NCBI GenBank assembly: GCA_002134785.1
Contig: MBQZ01000029.1
Span: 224,567 to 288,566, forward strand
DNA length: 64,000 bases
From: Crenothrix sp. D3
Lineage (GTDB): Bacteria > Pseudomonadota > Gammaproteobacteria > Methylococcales > Methylomonadaceae
Direction of reading: 5' to 3'
The translations under genes were made by a program, and so were the position numbers. Below the pieces are notes generated by a model, which saw only the letters and a program-made list of their open reading frames with translations, ran no database searches and was not told the origin of the DNA. Shown here in pieces: positions 28,217 through 37,040 of the stretch (positions are counted from its first letter, which is position 1; every line of letters begins with the position of its first letter).

Positions 28217-28266
28217 CTACCCCGCACCGCATTCCGCTAGCATGGAGCTTGCGGAATGCGGGGTAG
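28217..28266. terminator. Imperfect hairpin after the cytochrome gene
   Basis: CCCCGCACCGCATTCCGC pairs with GCGGAATGCGGGG with a 3-base bulge and a loop of about 14 bases. It begins about 40 bases after the cytochrome stop. There is no clear T-run. Confidence 0.4.
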
Positions 28267-28362
28267 TTCAGAAAAATAACGGGGGGTTGAATAACGATTT
28301 TATCGTAGTCGTGTCCTGTGTAAGATTGTCGCACCGTGTACCTTTTTTGGGCATTTGCTTGT

Positions 28363-28368
28363 TATAAT
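28363..28368 (+). promoter_or_regulatory. Candidate -10 box for dapA
   Basis: A consensus TATAAT lies 44 bases before the dapA start, embedded in a small palindrome GGGCATT..AATGCCC. No good -35 hexamer is seen at normal spacing. Confidence 0.4.
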
Positions 28369-28411
28369 GCCCGTTATTTTGTAATTGTAGCCATTCTGGT
28401 CGAGAGATTTC

Positions 28412-29287
28412 ATGATTCAAGGTAGTATCGTAGCGTTAGTAACACCGATGGATGAAAGCGGGGCAATTGACTTTAAACGGCTGAAATCGTTAGTTGCTTT
28501 TCATATTGAGCAAGGTACGGATGCACTGGTTGCAGTGGGTACAACAGGCGAATCGGCTACGCTGGACGAAGGCGAACATTGCACTGTTATTAAAGCTGTG
28601 GTTGATTATGTGAATGGTCAAATACCTGTGATTGCGGGTACGGGTGCAAATTCCACCACAGAAGCCATTAATCTGACGAGTAAAGCCAAACAAGCAGGTG
28701 CGGATGCCTGTTTGATTGTCACGCCTTATTACAATAAACCCACGCAAGAAGGCTTGTATTTACACCATAAAGCCATTGCCGAAGCGGTGAATATTCCACA
28801 GATTTTATACAATGTTCCAGGTCGTACCGCCTGTGATATGTTGCCAGAAACGGTTGGGCGTTTATCTCATGTCACTAATATTGTCGGTGTTAAAGAAGCG
28901 ACAGGTGATTTATCGCGTGTTAAACAAATCCGTGATTTAACAGGTGACGAGTTTGCAATTTACACAGGTGATGATGCGACTAGCCGCGAGTTTTGTTTAT
29001 TAGGCGGTAACGGCACAATCACCGTCACAGGTAATGTCGCACCTCGTTTAGTCCATGAAATGATTATGGCAGCAATGGCGGGTGATAATGACACTGCTTT
29101 AGCGATTGATAATAAATTAATGGCGTTACATAAAAATTTATTTATTCAGTCTAACCCGATTCCTGTCAAATGGGCGGTTGCTGAAATGGGATTAATGGAT
29201 AAAGGGATTCGTTTGCCGTTAACGTGGTTGACGGACGATTGTTTTGCAGCCGTGCGTAATGCCATGCAACTAGCGGAAGTTATTTAA
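28412..29287 (+). CDS. dapA: 4-hydroxy-tetrahydrodipicolinate synthase
   Basis: Condenses pyruvate with aspartate semialdehyde in the first committed step of lysine and diaminopimelate synthesis. The 291-residue length is standard. Visible motifs: GTTGESATL near residue 43, YYNKPTQEGLY with the catalytic Tyr, YNVPGRT, and GVKEATGD with the Schiff-base Lys (near 161). The bamC start overlaps the final base region, as in other gammaproteobacteria. Its substrate is made by Asd, encoded at 40.0-41.1 kb in this window. Confidence 0.97.
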   Translation: MIQGSIVALVTPMDESGAIDFKRLKSLVAFHIEQGTDALVAVGTTGESATLDEGEHCTVIKAVVDYVNGQIPVIAGTGANSTTEAINLTSKAKQAGADACLIVTPYYNKPTQEGLYLHHKAIAEAVNIPQILYNVPGRTACDMLPETVGRLSHVTNIVGVKEATGDLSRVKQIRDLTGDEFAIYTGDDATSREFCLLGGNGTITVTGNVAPRLVHEMIMAAMAGDNDTALAIDNKLMALHKNLFIQSNPIPVKWAVAEMGLMDKGIRLPLTWLTDDCFAAVRNAMQLAEVI

Positions 29288-29979
29288 TGAAACGTAAAAT
29301 TTTAATTCGCTTAACGTGCGCGGCAGTAGTGATTCACCTATCAGCGTGTACCACTATTAAGGAAGCCTTTCCTGACAAGGAAAAAGATTATCAGTTCACC
29401 ACTGAAATTCCTAAACTCATCATACCTGCTGATTTAGCAAACGGCAGTAGTTTAAGCGCGGCAGCAACACGCCCCACTCCAGCGGTTGCAACTGAGACCG
29501 CACCTGCCACAACTGAAGCCGAGAAAAAATCTGCTGAAGACGCTACAGCAACTGAAGCGACCGATGAAGCCTTTGTAGAATCAAAATCTGTTACCGTGGA
29601 GTTACTTGAAGCCAGTAATAAAGTGAGCTACTTACGCATTGGTACACCGTTTCTCAGAGCATGGCGCATCGTCAGTAAAGGCTTAAGTCGTAAATCTATT
29701 GAAGTCAGCGAACGTAATCAAGAAGAAAAAATATTCACGGTGCAATATGACCCCGATGAACAACCCGTAGAAGACGGTTCTTATTTGAATGAAATTGATT
29801 TTATGTTGCACGGCTTTCAAGGCAACGAAAAGGAATATAAGCTAAAGTTGGTCGAAACTAATCAGCAAACTGACGTAGTGATTTTGAATGAAGAACAAAA
29901 ACCCGCATCGGATGAAGCGGGTTTAAAATTACTGAAAGTGTTAGAAAAAAGTATGAAAGCGAATTTAGCGGGAAAATAA
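29287..29979 (+). CDS. bamC: Outer membrane protein assembly factor BamC
   Basis: A lipoprotein of the BAM complex that inserts beta-barrel proteins. The 230-residue product has a signal peptide ending in the lipobox LSAC. An unstructured Ala/Thr/Glu-rich segment (about 55-100) leads into a helix-grip-type domain beginning LRIGTPFLRAWR. It is shorter than the E. coli protein (about 344), with one helix-grip domain rather than two. Its place directly behind dapA is the classical arrangement and supports the call. Confidence 0.88.
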   Translation: MKRKILIRLTCAAVVIHLSACTTIKEAFPDKEKDYQFTTEIPKLIIPADLANGSSLSAAATRPTPAVATETAPATTEAEKKSAEDATATEATDEAFVESKSVTVELLEASNKVSYLRIGTPFLRAWRIVSKGLSRKSIEVSERNQEEKIFTVQYDPDEQPVEDGSYLNEIDFMLHGFQGNEKEYKLKLVETNQQTDVVILNEEQKPASDEAGLKLLKVLEKSMKANLAGK

Positions 29980-29984
29980 CCCAA

Positions 29985-30056
29985 CGCTTGGGTTAGTCAG
30001 CGTAACCCCTAATCAATAGACCACACTGTTGGGTTACGCTGCGCTAACCCAACCTA
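29985..30056. repeat. Paired palindromes between bamC and purL
   Basis: GGGTTAGTCAGCGTAACCC (about 29990-30008) pairs with GGGTTACGCTGCGCTAACCC (about 30030-30049), giving a long hairpin. The flanks repeat CCCAAC/GTTGGG. It probably separates the dapA-bamC transcript from purL, or is a REP-type copy. Confidence 0.55.
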
Positions 30057-30076
30057 CACTAACCGTTTTACTCATC

Positions 30077-33000
30077 ATGCTAAAAATCTCTGGTAGTTCT
30101 GCTTTATCTGACTTTCGTGTCAACAATTTATTACTTTCTCTGCAAGCAATAGAATCGTCTATCACCGCTGTGACTGCACGGTTTATGCACTTTGTCGGAA
30201 CTGAACGCGATTTAGACGACCAGCAACTAGCAATACTCAAGCAGTTGCTCGCTTACGGTGGCGACAGTATCGACACTGAAACACAGGAAAATCCTCTGTT
30301 AGTTGTGCCACGTTCAGGCACGATTTCACCGTGGTCTAGTAAAGCGACTGAAATAGCGCAACGTTGTGGTTTGTCTACCGTTAAACGATTGGAACGCGGC
30401 ATTGAATACACGCTCACCGCCAACAGCGAATTATCAGAAGAAAGTAAACACCAGTTAGCTGCATTACTGCATGATCGTATGACGCAAACGGTTATCTATG
30501 ACGCTAGCCAGTTAGATTTATTTGCCGAACATCACCCCGCGCCACTACAAACCATTGCTATTATCGAGCAAGGACAAGACGCACTCGTCAAAGCCAACAT
30601 CGAATTAGGCATGGCGTTATCCGATGATGAAATCACTTATTTGGTTGAAAGTTTTCAAGCCTTAGGCAGAAATCCATCGGATGTTGAATTAATGATGTTT
30701 GCGCAAGCCAACTCTGAACATTGCCGCCATAAAATTTTTAATGCTAACTGGACAATTGATGGCGTGGAACAAGCTCATACGCTATTTGGCATGATACGCA
30801 ACACTGCAAAACAAAGCCCTGCTGATATTTTATCTGCCTACAGTGACAATTCATCGGTTATCGAAGGCTCACACGCTAAAGTATTTATACGCAACGCCAT
30901 AACAGGTAAATATGGATATGTGGAAGAACACGCGCATTTATTAATGAAAGTCGAAACTCACAATCACCCGACCGCCATTTCACCGTTTTCAGGTGCAGCG
31001 ACGGGTTCAGGCGGTGAAATCCGTGATGAAGGTGCGACAGGACGTGGCTCTGCAACTAAAGCTGGGTTAACAGGCTTTTCGGTTTCTCATTTAAAAATCC
31101 CTGACTTCGCGCAACCGTGGGAACAAGATAACGGCAAACCAGAGCGTATTGCTTCCGCGTTAGATATTATGCTGGCAGGGCCTTTAGGCGGCGCGGCGTT
31201 TAATAATGAATTTGGTCGTCCTAATTTAACAGGTTATTTTCGTAGTTTTGAACAACCTGTATTAGGTACTGACAACGCATTTCGCGGTTATCACAAACCG
31301 ATTATGTTAGCAGGTGGCATGGGCAATATTCGCCCGATGTTAGTAGAAAAACAAAAAATCCCCGCAGGTTCGTTGATTATCATCTTAGGCGGCCCTGCGA
31401 TGTTAATTGGTTTGGGCGGTGGCGCGGCTTCGTCGCAAGCGTCAGGCGCGAGTTCAGAATCGTTGGATTTTGCTTCCGTACAACGCGAAAATCCTGAAAT
31501 GCAGCGTCGTTGCCAAGAAGTCATTAATCACTGTAACTCGCTAGGTCACGACACGCCGATTATTTCCATTCATGACATAGGCGCGGGTGGCTTATCAAAC
31601 GCTGTGCCTGAAATTATTCACGACTGCAATAAAGGCGGTCGTTTTGAATTACGCAAAGTCAACAATGACGACATCGGAATGTCACCGATGCAAATCTGGT
31701 GTAACGAAGCGCAAGAGCGGTATGTGGTTGCCATTAAACCCACGTCATTACCGTTATTTACTGAGTTTTGTGAGCGTGAACACTGCTTATTTGCGGTGAT
31801 TGGTGAAGCAACTGATGAAGAACATTTAACGCTCAACGACTCATTATTAGGTGACAAACCTGTCGATATTCCCATGTCAGTGTTATTTGGCAAACCGCCG
31901 AAAATGCACCGCAATGTGACGCACAGTCAACCTGCAACCGCCTCGCTAGATTTTAGCGGTGTTCCACTTGCCGATGCTGTGCAGCGTGTACTCTCATTTC
32001 CTGCGGTAGCGGATAAAAGTTTCTTGATTCATATTGGCGACCGTTCCGTGACAGGTTTAGTGGCAAGAGATCAGCTTGTTGGCCCGTGGCAAGTACCTGT
32101 TGCCGATGTTGCTGTCACTGCCTCAGGTTTTCACGCCTTAACAGGTGAAGCAATGGCATTAGGTGAACGGTCACCAATTGCTATTATTGATGCCCCTGCG
32201 TCAGGTCGCATGGCAATTGCCGAAGCCATTACCAATATTGCAGCGGCGCGTATTGATTCATTGAAAAAAATCAAACTATCGGCAAACTGGATGGCAGCGG
32301 CTGGTGCAGAAGGTGAAGATGCCGCCCTTTTTGATACTGTCAAAACTGTTGGGATGGAAATCTGTCCCGCGCTAGGTATCGCTATTCCTGTCGGTAAAGA
32401 TTCTTTATCGATGCAAACCCGTTGGCAAGATACAGCGGGTGAAAAAACCATGACTTCACCGTTATCCTTGATTATCACCGCTTTCGCGCCTGTATTGGAT
32501 GTCAGTAAAACCCTCACGCCACAACTGCAAGCCATCGATGACAGCGTATTGATTTTAATTGACTTGGGCGCGGGTAAAAATCGTTTAGGCGGTTCAGTAT
32601 TGGCGCAAGTCTATTCACAATTGGGCGACACTTGCCCTGATTTAGATCACGCTGAATTATTAAAAGCTTTCTTTGAAGCCATTCAAACCCTGAACAATCA
32701 AGAAAAAATACTCAGTTATCACGATCGTTCTGATGGCGGTTTATTAACAACTGTCGCAGAAATGCTGTTTGCAGGTAGAGTGGGTGTTTCGTTAAACATT
32801 GATAATCTAGGCGCGGATGTACTCGCCGCCTTGTTTAATGAAGAGCTAGGCGCGGTGATTCAAGTACGCGAAAGTGATAGTGAAGATGTTATTAAGCTGT
32901 TAAGACATTTGGGTTTAGTCGATTGCATTTATGTCATCGGTCAGGTTATTCCTGAGCAACAACTCACTATTCACCATGACAATGAACGCATTTATTCTGC

Positions 33001-33952
33001 CAGTCGCGCTCAACTGCAACGTATCTGGTCGGAAGTCAGTTTTAAAATGCAGGCATTGCGTGATAATCCAGATTGCGCTCAACAACAGTTTGACCGTATT
33101 TTCGATGACAATGACATTGGTATGCACACTAAACTGAGTTTTGATGTTCATAATGATGTGTCCGCGCCGTTTATTAATCTCACCCGTCCAAAAATCGCTA
33201 TTTTGCGTGAGCAAGGCGTGAATGGTCATGTCGAAATGGCCGCCGCGTTTGACCGCGCAGGTTTTACCAGTGTTGACGTGCATATCAGCGATATTATTCA
33301 CGGACGTGTCAGTTTAGCGGACTTTACAGGCTTGGCGGCGTGTGGCGGTTTCTCTTACGGTGACGTACTCGGTGCAGGTGGCGGTTGGGCAAAATCAATT
33401 CTCTTTAATGCTCGCGCGCGTGATGAGTTTTCCGCGTTTTTTCAACGTACCGATACCTTTGGTTTAGGTGTGTGTAATGGTTGCCAAATGATGTCAGGTT
33501 TAAAAGACATTATTACAGGCGCGGAACATTGGCCGCGTTTTATGCGTAATACGTCTGAACAGTTTGAAGCTCGCGTGGCAATGGTTGAAGTACAAAAATC
33601 AGCCTCTATATTGTTTGCAGGTATGGAAGGTTCAAGAATGCCTGTCAGTATTGCCCACGGCGAAGGACGTGCGGTGTTTTCAGGTAATCCACAAGCAGCA
33701 TTAGATGCAGGGGCGGTAGCGTTATGTTACGTCGATAATTACGGCGCATTGACCACGGATTTTCCTGCTAACCCGAATGGTTCACCGCTAGGTATTACAG
33801 GATTAACCACCACCGATGGTCGCTTTACCATTATGATGCCACATCCTGAACGTTGCTTTAGAACTGTGCAGAACTCATGGTATCCGAATGATTGGCGTGA
33901 ATATGGCGTATGGATGCGTTTGTTTAGAAACGCCAGAGTATGGACGCAATAA
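30077..33952 (+). CDS. purL: Phosphoribosylformylglycinamidine synthase, large single-chain type
   Basis: Fourth step of purine synthesis: FGAR plus ATP and glutamine gives FGAM. The 1291 residues from the ATG at 30077 match the gammaproteobacterial one-chain form (the frame's earlier residues come from the intergenic palindrome). The N-terminal PurS-like part is followed by the two ATP-binding synthetase halves with [13 protein letters not shown] and a glycine-rich [15 protein letters not shown] segment. The C-terminal glutaminase domain has the nucleophile in GLGVCNGCQ and the His/Glu pair in PHPERCF. Normal and complete. Confidence 0.97.
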   Translation: MLKISGSSALSDFRVNNLLLSLQAIESSITAVTARFMHFVGTERDLDDQQLAILKQLLAYGGDSIDTETQENPLLVVPRSGTISPWSSKATEIAQRCGLSTVKRLERGIEYTLTANSELSEESKHQLAALLHDRMTQTVIYDASQLDLFAEHHPAPLQTIAIIEQGQDALVKANIELGMALSDDEITYLVESFQALGRNPSDVELMMFAQANSEHCRHKIFNANWTIDGVEQAHTLFGMIRNTAKQSPADILSAYSDNSSVIEGSHAKVFIRNAITGKYGYVEEHAHLLMKVETHNHPTAISPFSGAATGSGGEIRDEGATGRGSATKAGLTGFSVSHLKIPDFAQPWEQDNGKPERIASALDIMLAGPLGGAAFNNEFGRPNLTGYFRSFEQPVLGTDNAFRGYHKPIMLAGGMGNIRPMLVEKQKIPAGSLIIILGGPAMLIGLGGGAASSQASGASSESLDFASVQRENPEMQRRCQEVINHCNSLGHDTPIISIHDIGAGGLSNAVPEIIHDCNKGGRFELRKVNNDDIGMSPMQIWCNEAQERYVVAIKPTSLPLFTEFCEREHCLFAVIGEATDEEHLTLNDSLLGDKPVDIPMSVLFGKPPKMHRNVTHSQPATASLDFSGVPLADAVQRVLSFPAVADKSFLIHIGDRSVTGLVARDQLVGPWQVPVADVAVTASGFHALTGEAMALGERSPIAIIDAPASGRMAIAEAITNIAAARIDSLKKIKLSANWMAAAGAEGEDAALFDTVKTVGMEICPALGIAIPVGKDSLSMQTRWQDTAGEKTMTSPLSLIITAFAPVLDVSKTLTPQLQAIDDSVLILIDLGAGKNRLGGSVLAQVYSQLGDTCPDLDHAELLKAFFEAIQTLNNQEKILSYHDRSDGGLLTTVAEMLFAGRVGVSLNIDNLGADVLAALFNEELGAVIQVRESDSEDVIKLLRHLGLVDCIYVIGQVIPEQQLTIHHDNERIYSASRAQLQRIWSEVSFKMQALRDNPDCAQQQFDRIFDDNDIGMHTKLSFDVHNDVSAPFINLTRPKIAILREQGVNGHVEMAAAFDRAGFTSVDVHISDIIHGRVSLADFTGLAACGGFSYGDVLGAGGGWAKSILFNARARDEFSAFFQRTDTFGLGVCNGCQMMSGLKDIITGAEHWPRFMRNTSEQFEARVAMVEVQKSASILFAGMEGSRMPVSIAHGEGRAVFSGNPQAALDAGAVALCYVDNYGALTTDFPANPNGSPLGITGLTTTDGRFTIMMPHPERCFRTVQNSWYPNDWREYGVWMRLFRNARVWTQ

Positions 33953-34008
33953 TCCAATTGGAAAATGGGTTACTTCTTTAGGTTTTTAACTTTACTTGGA
34001 GTTTAGAT

Positions 34009-34413
34009 TTGAATTTTCCTGATAAGTACACGAGTTGCCGTATAGTGTTCTGGCTGTGTATCGCTATACTTTTTGCGATACCACTTGAGGTATTTCATTT
34101 ATTACTGGGGGTTTTCCATACCTTATTTGAATGGATTGAAGTCACATTAGATTTCATCATTGAAGTCATTTTTGATACCACGGTACATAACACCCAAATA
34201 GTTGTTTTTTATATCTTAATAGCGGCTTTTTTCTATGGCTTGTACCGTTTATGGCGAGGATTCCCTGATTTTTATAGCCAAAAAAAACAGAATCTGCACA
34301 TTCTTTTATTAGTAGAAATAGATGTCATATTGGATTATTGGCAGGAATCAGTTATGAATAAAATCAAGCTATTAAGTATCGCCACTGGGTTGATTTTATT
34401 GTTACTTTTTTAA
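34009..34413 (+). CDS. Small membrane protein of unknown function
   Basis: A 134-residue, strongly hydrophobic protein that would start at TTG 34009 with GGAG ten bases before. Predicted helices are at about 11-32, 40-58, 64-80 and 118-134, separated by a charged stretch (RLWRGFPDFYSQKKQ). Very similar proteins are not known to me. It sits at the edge of the insertion-sequence region, just after purL. Confidence 0.55.
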   Translation: MNFPDKYTSCRIVFWLCIAILFAIPLEVFHLLLGVFHTLFEWIEVTLDFIIEVIFDTTVHNTQIVVFYILIAAFFYGLYRLWRGFPDFYSQKKQNLHILLLVEIDVILDYWQESVMNKIKLLSIATGLILLLLF

Positions 34414-34625
34414 TAAAACCCTCTAAACATGACAAAAATAACTCGTTGAAACTATGGTAAAACCTCTGTATATGACAAAAAATCACTGGCACCTAGCCAT
34501 CTGTTTCAATGTAATAAATGGAAGCAATAACTTAAGCACATTGCCAAAGTCATAGGCTAACCTAAACAAAGCTGTATTGATAAACGGCGTTAAAAGCCAA
34601 GCCAAATTCCTCAACCCCGACAAGC

Positions 34626-35573
34626 TCAGGGCGCAGCTGTCCCTAGCCGAACGGAAACGGGCATTCCAAGAGCGGTCATAATATTCATGGCAGCAATGTG
34701 CATAAGAACTTCAGTGACCTGAGATTCAAAAAGTCGGGAAGCCAAGTGATTGCCGAACAGTTGTTTGAGGCGATACATGCTGTTTTCAGCGAGGCTGCGT
34801 TGATGATAACCTGATGCGTTTTTCCATGCTCTCATGTCGTGTGCAGTGATGGCTTGATTGCGAGAATGCCCGTCTTCCCAAGGCACAGCACCTTCTCTTG
34901 GTGGCACGATTACGGTCGCGACGCGTTTGCTCGCGGCGGCATAAACCCATAAACTCCATCAATATTATTAATCTGTTCAATCGTACTTTCAATTTGATCT
35001 AATAAACCTTCAAATACCTCGCAATCTACCCACTCAGTGACACCGATAACATCCAATATCGCCGTATCAATGGCAAGATGCACCTTTCGCCATGTGCGCC
35101 GCTTACATAGCCATGTTGACGCACTTTCCATTCGCCCTATTCGACAAGCTCAAGATAGGCTTCACCGTAAACATTAAGTCCTCACAACGTGCAGCTGCTC
35201 ATTGTGGACACGGCGGGGAATCACCACGGATAAGGTTTTAGCGTGGCGCGAAAGATGGCTGTGATCAGGGGTGTTCAATTCTAGCCCCCATCACACTCAT
35301 TAAGGAACGAGCAAAACCTTCTAATGCTCGGTACGGCAAAGAATATACCGCCTTTAAGGTCAGCAAGGTTTGAATAGCCGTCTCTGAATATTGAAACGAT
35401 GCACCACGTTTGCCAGTCGCCTCAGGCTTCCAATACTTCTGCACCGCGTTTTCATCAAACCAAACGGTAAGATTACCCCGTTTCACTAATGCCGCATCGT
35501 ACTCTGCCCAATTCGTCACTCGATAGCAGGGTTTTTCTGTTGTTTCTTTGGCAGTCGATGCTTTTGCGCTCAT
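34626..35573 (-). pseudogene. Decayed IS5-family transposase
   Basis: Three pieces in different frames, in order along the minus strand: the N-terminal piece (35573-35265, with RVTNWAEYDAALVKRG), a middle piece (35131-34910, with KRRTWRKVHLAID) and a C-terminal piece (34907-34626, with GYHQRSLAENSMYRLK). They match one IS5-family transposase, with the segment between the first two largely missing and the DDE core disrupted. A short TTCGACAAGCTCA-type repeat scrap sits in the gap near 35140. The element is inactive. Confidence 0.85.
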
Positions 35574-35597
35574 TTCTAATCCTCACCGTGGAAACTT

Positions 35598-36634
35598 GTT
35601 CCTGATTAGAAAGATTCATCAGCACAATTCAGAAGGCGCATACTGTTAGCAACAAACAGAGGAGTACAGGTCATGGCAATGAATCGTATCCAATTTCAAA
35701 CGGGCTTATCGCTACCTTCGTTTCTTGAGCAATACGGCACTGAGGCGCAATGCGAAGCTGCACTGGAGCTTGCACGCTGGCATCAAGGTTTTCGTTGTCC
35801 CGCTTGCGGCGAAGTGGGTCATTATGTGCTTAAGGACAAAACGCATAAGACCTTTCAATGTAAGGGCTGTCGGGTGCAGACATCGCTGATTGCGGGGACG
35901 TTGTTTCACAGTACGCATCTCGCGCTGACTGTCTGGTTTTTGGCAATCTACTTGGTCAGTCAAGCCAAAACGGGCTTGTCAGCTCTGGCGTTGAAACGGC
36001 AGTTGGGTGTGAGTTATCCGACCGCTTGGCTTATTCAGCAGAAGTTGATGCAAGCCATGTCCGAACGTGACACGCTCTACACGTTACAGGGTAAGGTTCA
36101 AGTGGATGATGCGTATCTGGGTGGTGAACGTGTTGGCGGCAAGGCGGGGCGCGGCTCTGAGAATAAAGTTCCTTTTGTGTCGGCGGTTTCGCTTAACGCC
36201 GAAGGACATCCGATGTACCTCAAAATGGCTCCCGTTTCAGGTTTTACCCGCAAAGCCATTGTCGAATGGGCGAAGCAAGACCTGAGTCCAGATTATGTTG
36301 TCATGTCCGATGGGCTGAGCTGTTTTACGGGCGTACTCGACGCAGGCTGCCAACACCAAGCCATTATCGCAGGTGGTCGCAAACCAAAAGAGTTACCCGA
36401 ATTTAGGTGGATTAACACGCTATTGGGTAATCTTAAAACCAGTTTGGGGGGTAGTTATCATGCTTTCAACTTTGCCAAATACGGTACACGCTATCTGAGT
36501 GCGTTTGTTTATCGCTTCAACCGACGATTTCATCTCGATACGCTTCCCATGCACTTGCTAGTTGCCGCCGTTAACATTAAACCGCGTCCTGCAACTTGGC
36601 TTCGCCAAGCTGAAGAATCTTGCTAATCAGGAAC
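35598..36634 (+). mobile_element. Intact IS1595-family insertion sequence
   Basis: Inverted repeats GTTCCTGATTAGAAAGATTC (35598-35617) and its complement at 36615-36634 match at 19 of 20 bases and enclose one transposase gene. The transposase stop lies inside the right repeat. The element lies 25 bases from the decayed IS5 gene. A clear target duplication was not found at the ends. Confidence 0.85.
35673..36626 (+). CDS. IS1595-family transposase
   Basis: A 317-residue transposase of the ISXO2-like group. An N-terminal zinc ribbon with CPAC and CKGC (residues about 42-69) precedes the catalytic DDE-type domain, with QVDDAYLGGE (first Asp), MSDGLSCF (second Asp) and the WINTLLGNLKTS segment in the place of the third acidic or Asn residue. 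The frame is unbroken, so it may be active. It is flanked by matching inverted repeats. Confidence 0.92.
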   Translation: MAMNRIQFQTGLSLPSFLEQYGTEAQCEAALELARWHQGFRCPACGEVGHYVLKDKTHKTFQCKGCRVQTSLIAGTLFHSTHLALTVWFLAIYLVSQAKTGLSALALKRQLGVSYPTAWLIQQKLMQAMSERDTLYTLQGKVQVDDAYLGGERVGGKAGRGSENKVPFVSAVSLNAEGHPMYLKMAPVSGFTRKAIVEWAKQDLSPDYVVMSDGLSCFTGVLDAGCQHQAIIAGGRKPKELPEFRWINTLLGNLKTSLGGSYHAFNFAKYGTRYLSAFVYRFNRRFHLDTLPMHLLVAAVNIKPRPATWLRQAEESC

Positions 36635-36768
36635 TTGTTTGCTTTATTTTACAGTTAGACGGGATATTTATGCACCAACGCCTTAGCATTTTAGTTTATA
36701 AGGTCTCCCAAAATTATGGTTTCCCTTTTGGGTAGTCCTAAAAAGCGAGTTATATTGGCTAAGTCAAA

Positions 36769-36855
36769 CCGTTCGTGGTGAGCTGTGAGCTTGTCGAACA
36801 GTCGAACCATGAGCGGATTGTGACGTTCACCCTTCGACAAGGTCAGGGCGAACGG
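36769..36855. repeat. Palindromic repeat (TGAGCTTGTCGAA family)
   Basis: It starts CCGTTCGTGGTGAGC and ends CAGGGCGAACGG. The inner arms are GAGCTTGTCGAACAGTCGAAC and CCTTCGACAAGGTCAG. It has the opposite orientation to the copy at 61703-61824 and lacks its terminal AGCTAAC ends. Confidence 0.75.
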
Positions 36856-36997
36856 TATTTTCATCACTCGCATTAAGTGTAAAAACCACTTTCTGTGTTT
36901 GATAAAAATGTTAAAAGACTTATGGGTGCTTACTTACATTGAACCAGATTACTAGAGGTTACAGTGGTTTTTTGTTATGTACTGAGTAAAATCACAC

Positions 36998-37024
36998 AAA
37001 AAAAGCCCCTTACGGGGCTTTTTT
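36998..37024. terminator. Terminator of fimV
   Basis: A7-GCCCC-TTAC-GGGGC-T6: a 5-bp GC stem extended by A-T pairs, with a T-run on both strands. It lies 17 bases beyond the fimV stop on the minus strand. Confidence 0.9.
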
Positions 37025-37040
37025 GTATCATTACAGAGTA

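Larger units (their letters stand above)
36627..37040. other. Gene-free stretch: IS end, palindromic repeat, terminator
   Basis: 414 bases between the IS1595 transposase and fimV. It contains the right IS repeat, the palindromic repeat at 36769-36855 and the fimV terminator at 36998-37024. The small minus-strand frame at 36691-36873 lies over the repeat and is not counted as a gene. Confidence 0.8.

Noticed and set aside
28182..28367. 61-residue frame after the cytochrome gene
   Set aside because: It covers a hairpin and a -10 box, has no ribosome site and no protein-like composition.
36691..36873. Minus frame starting MRVMKIPFALTLSKGE
   Set aside because: It is a translation of the palindromic repeat, the same text as other repeat copies.
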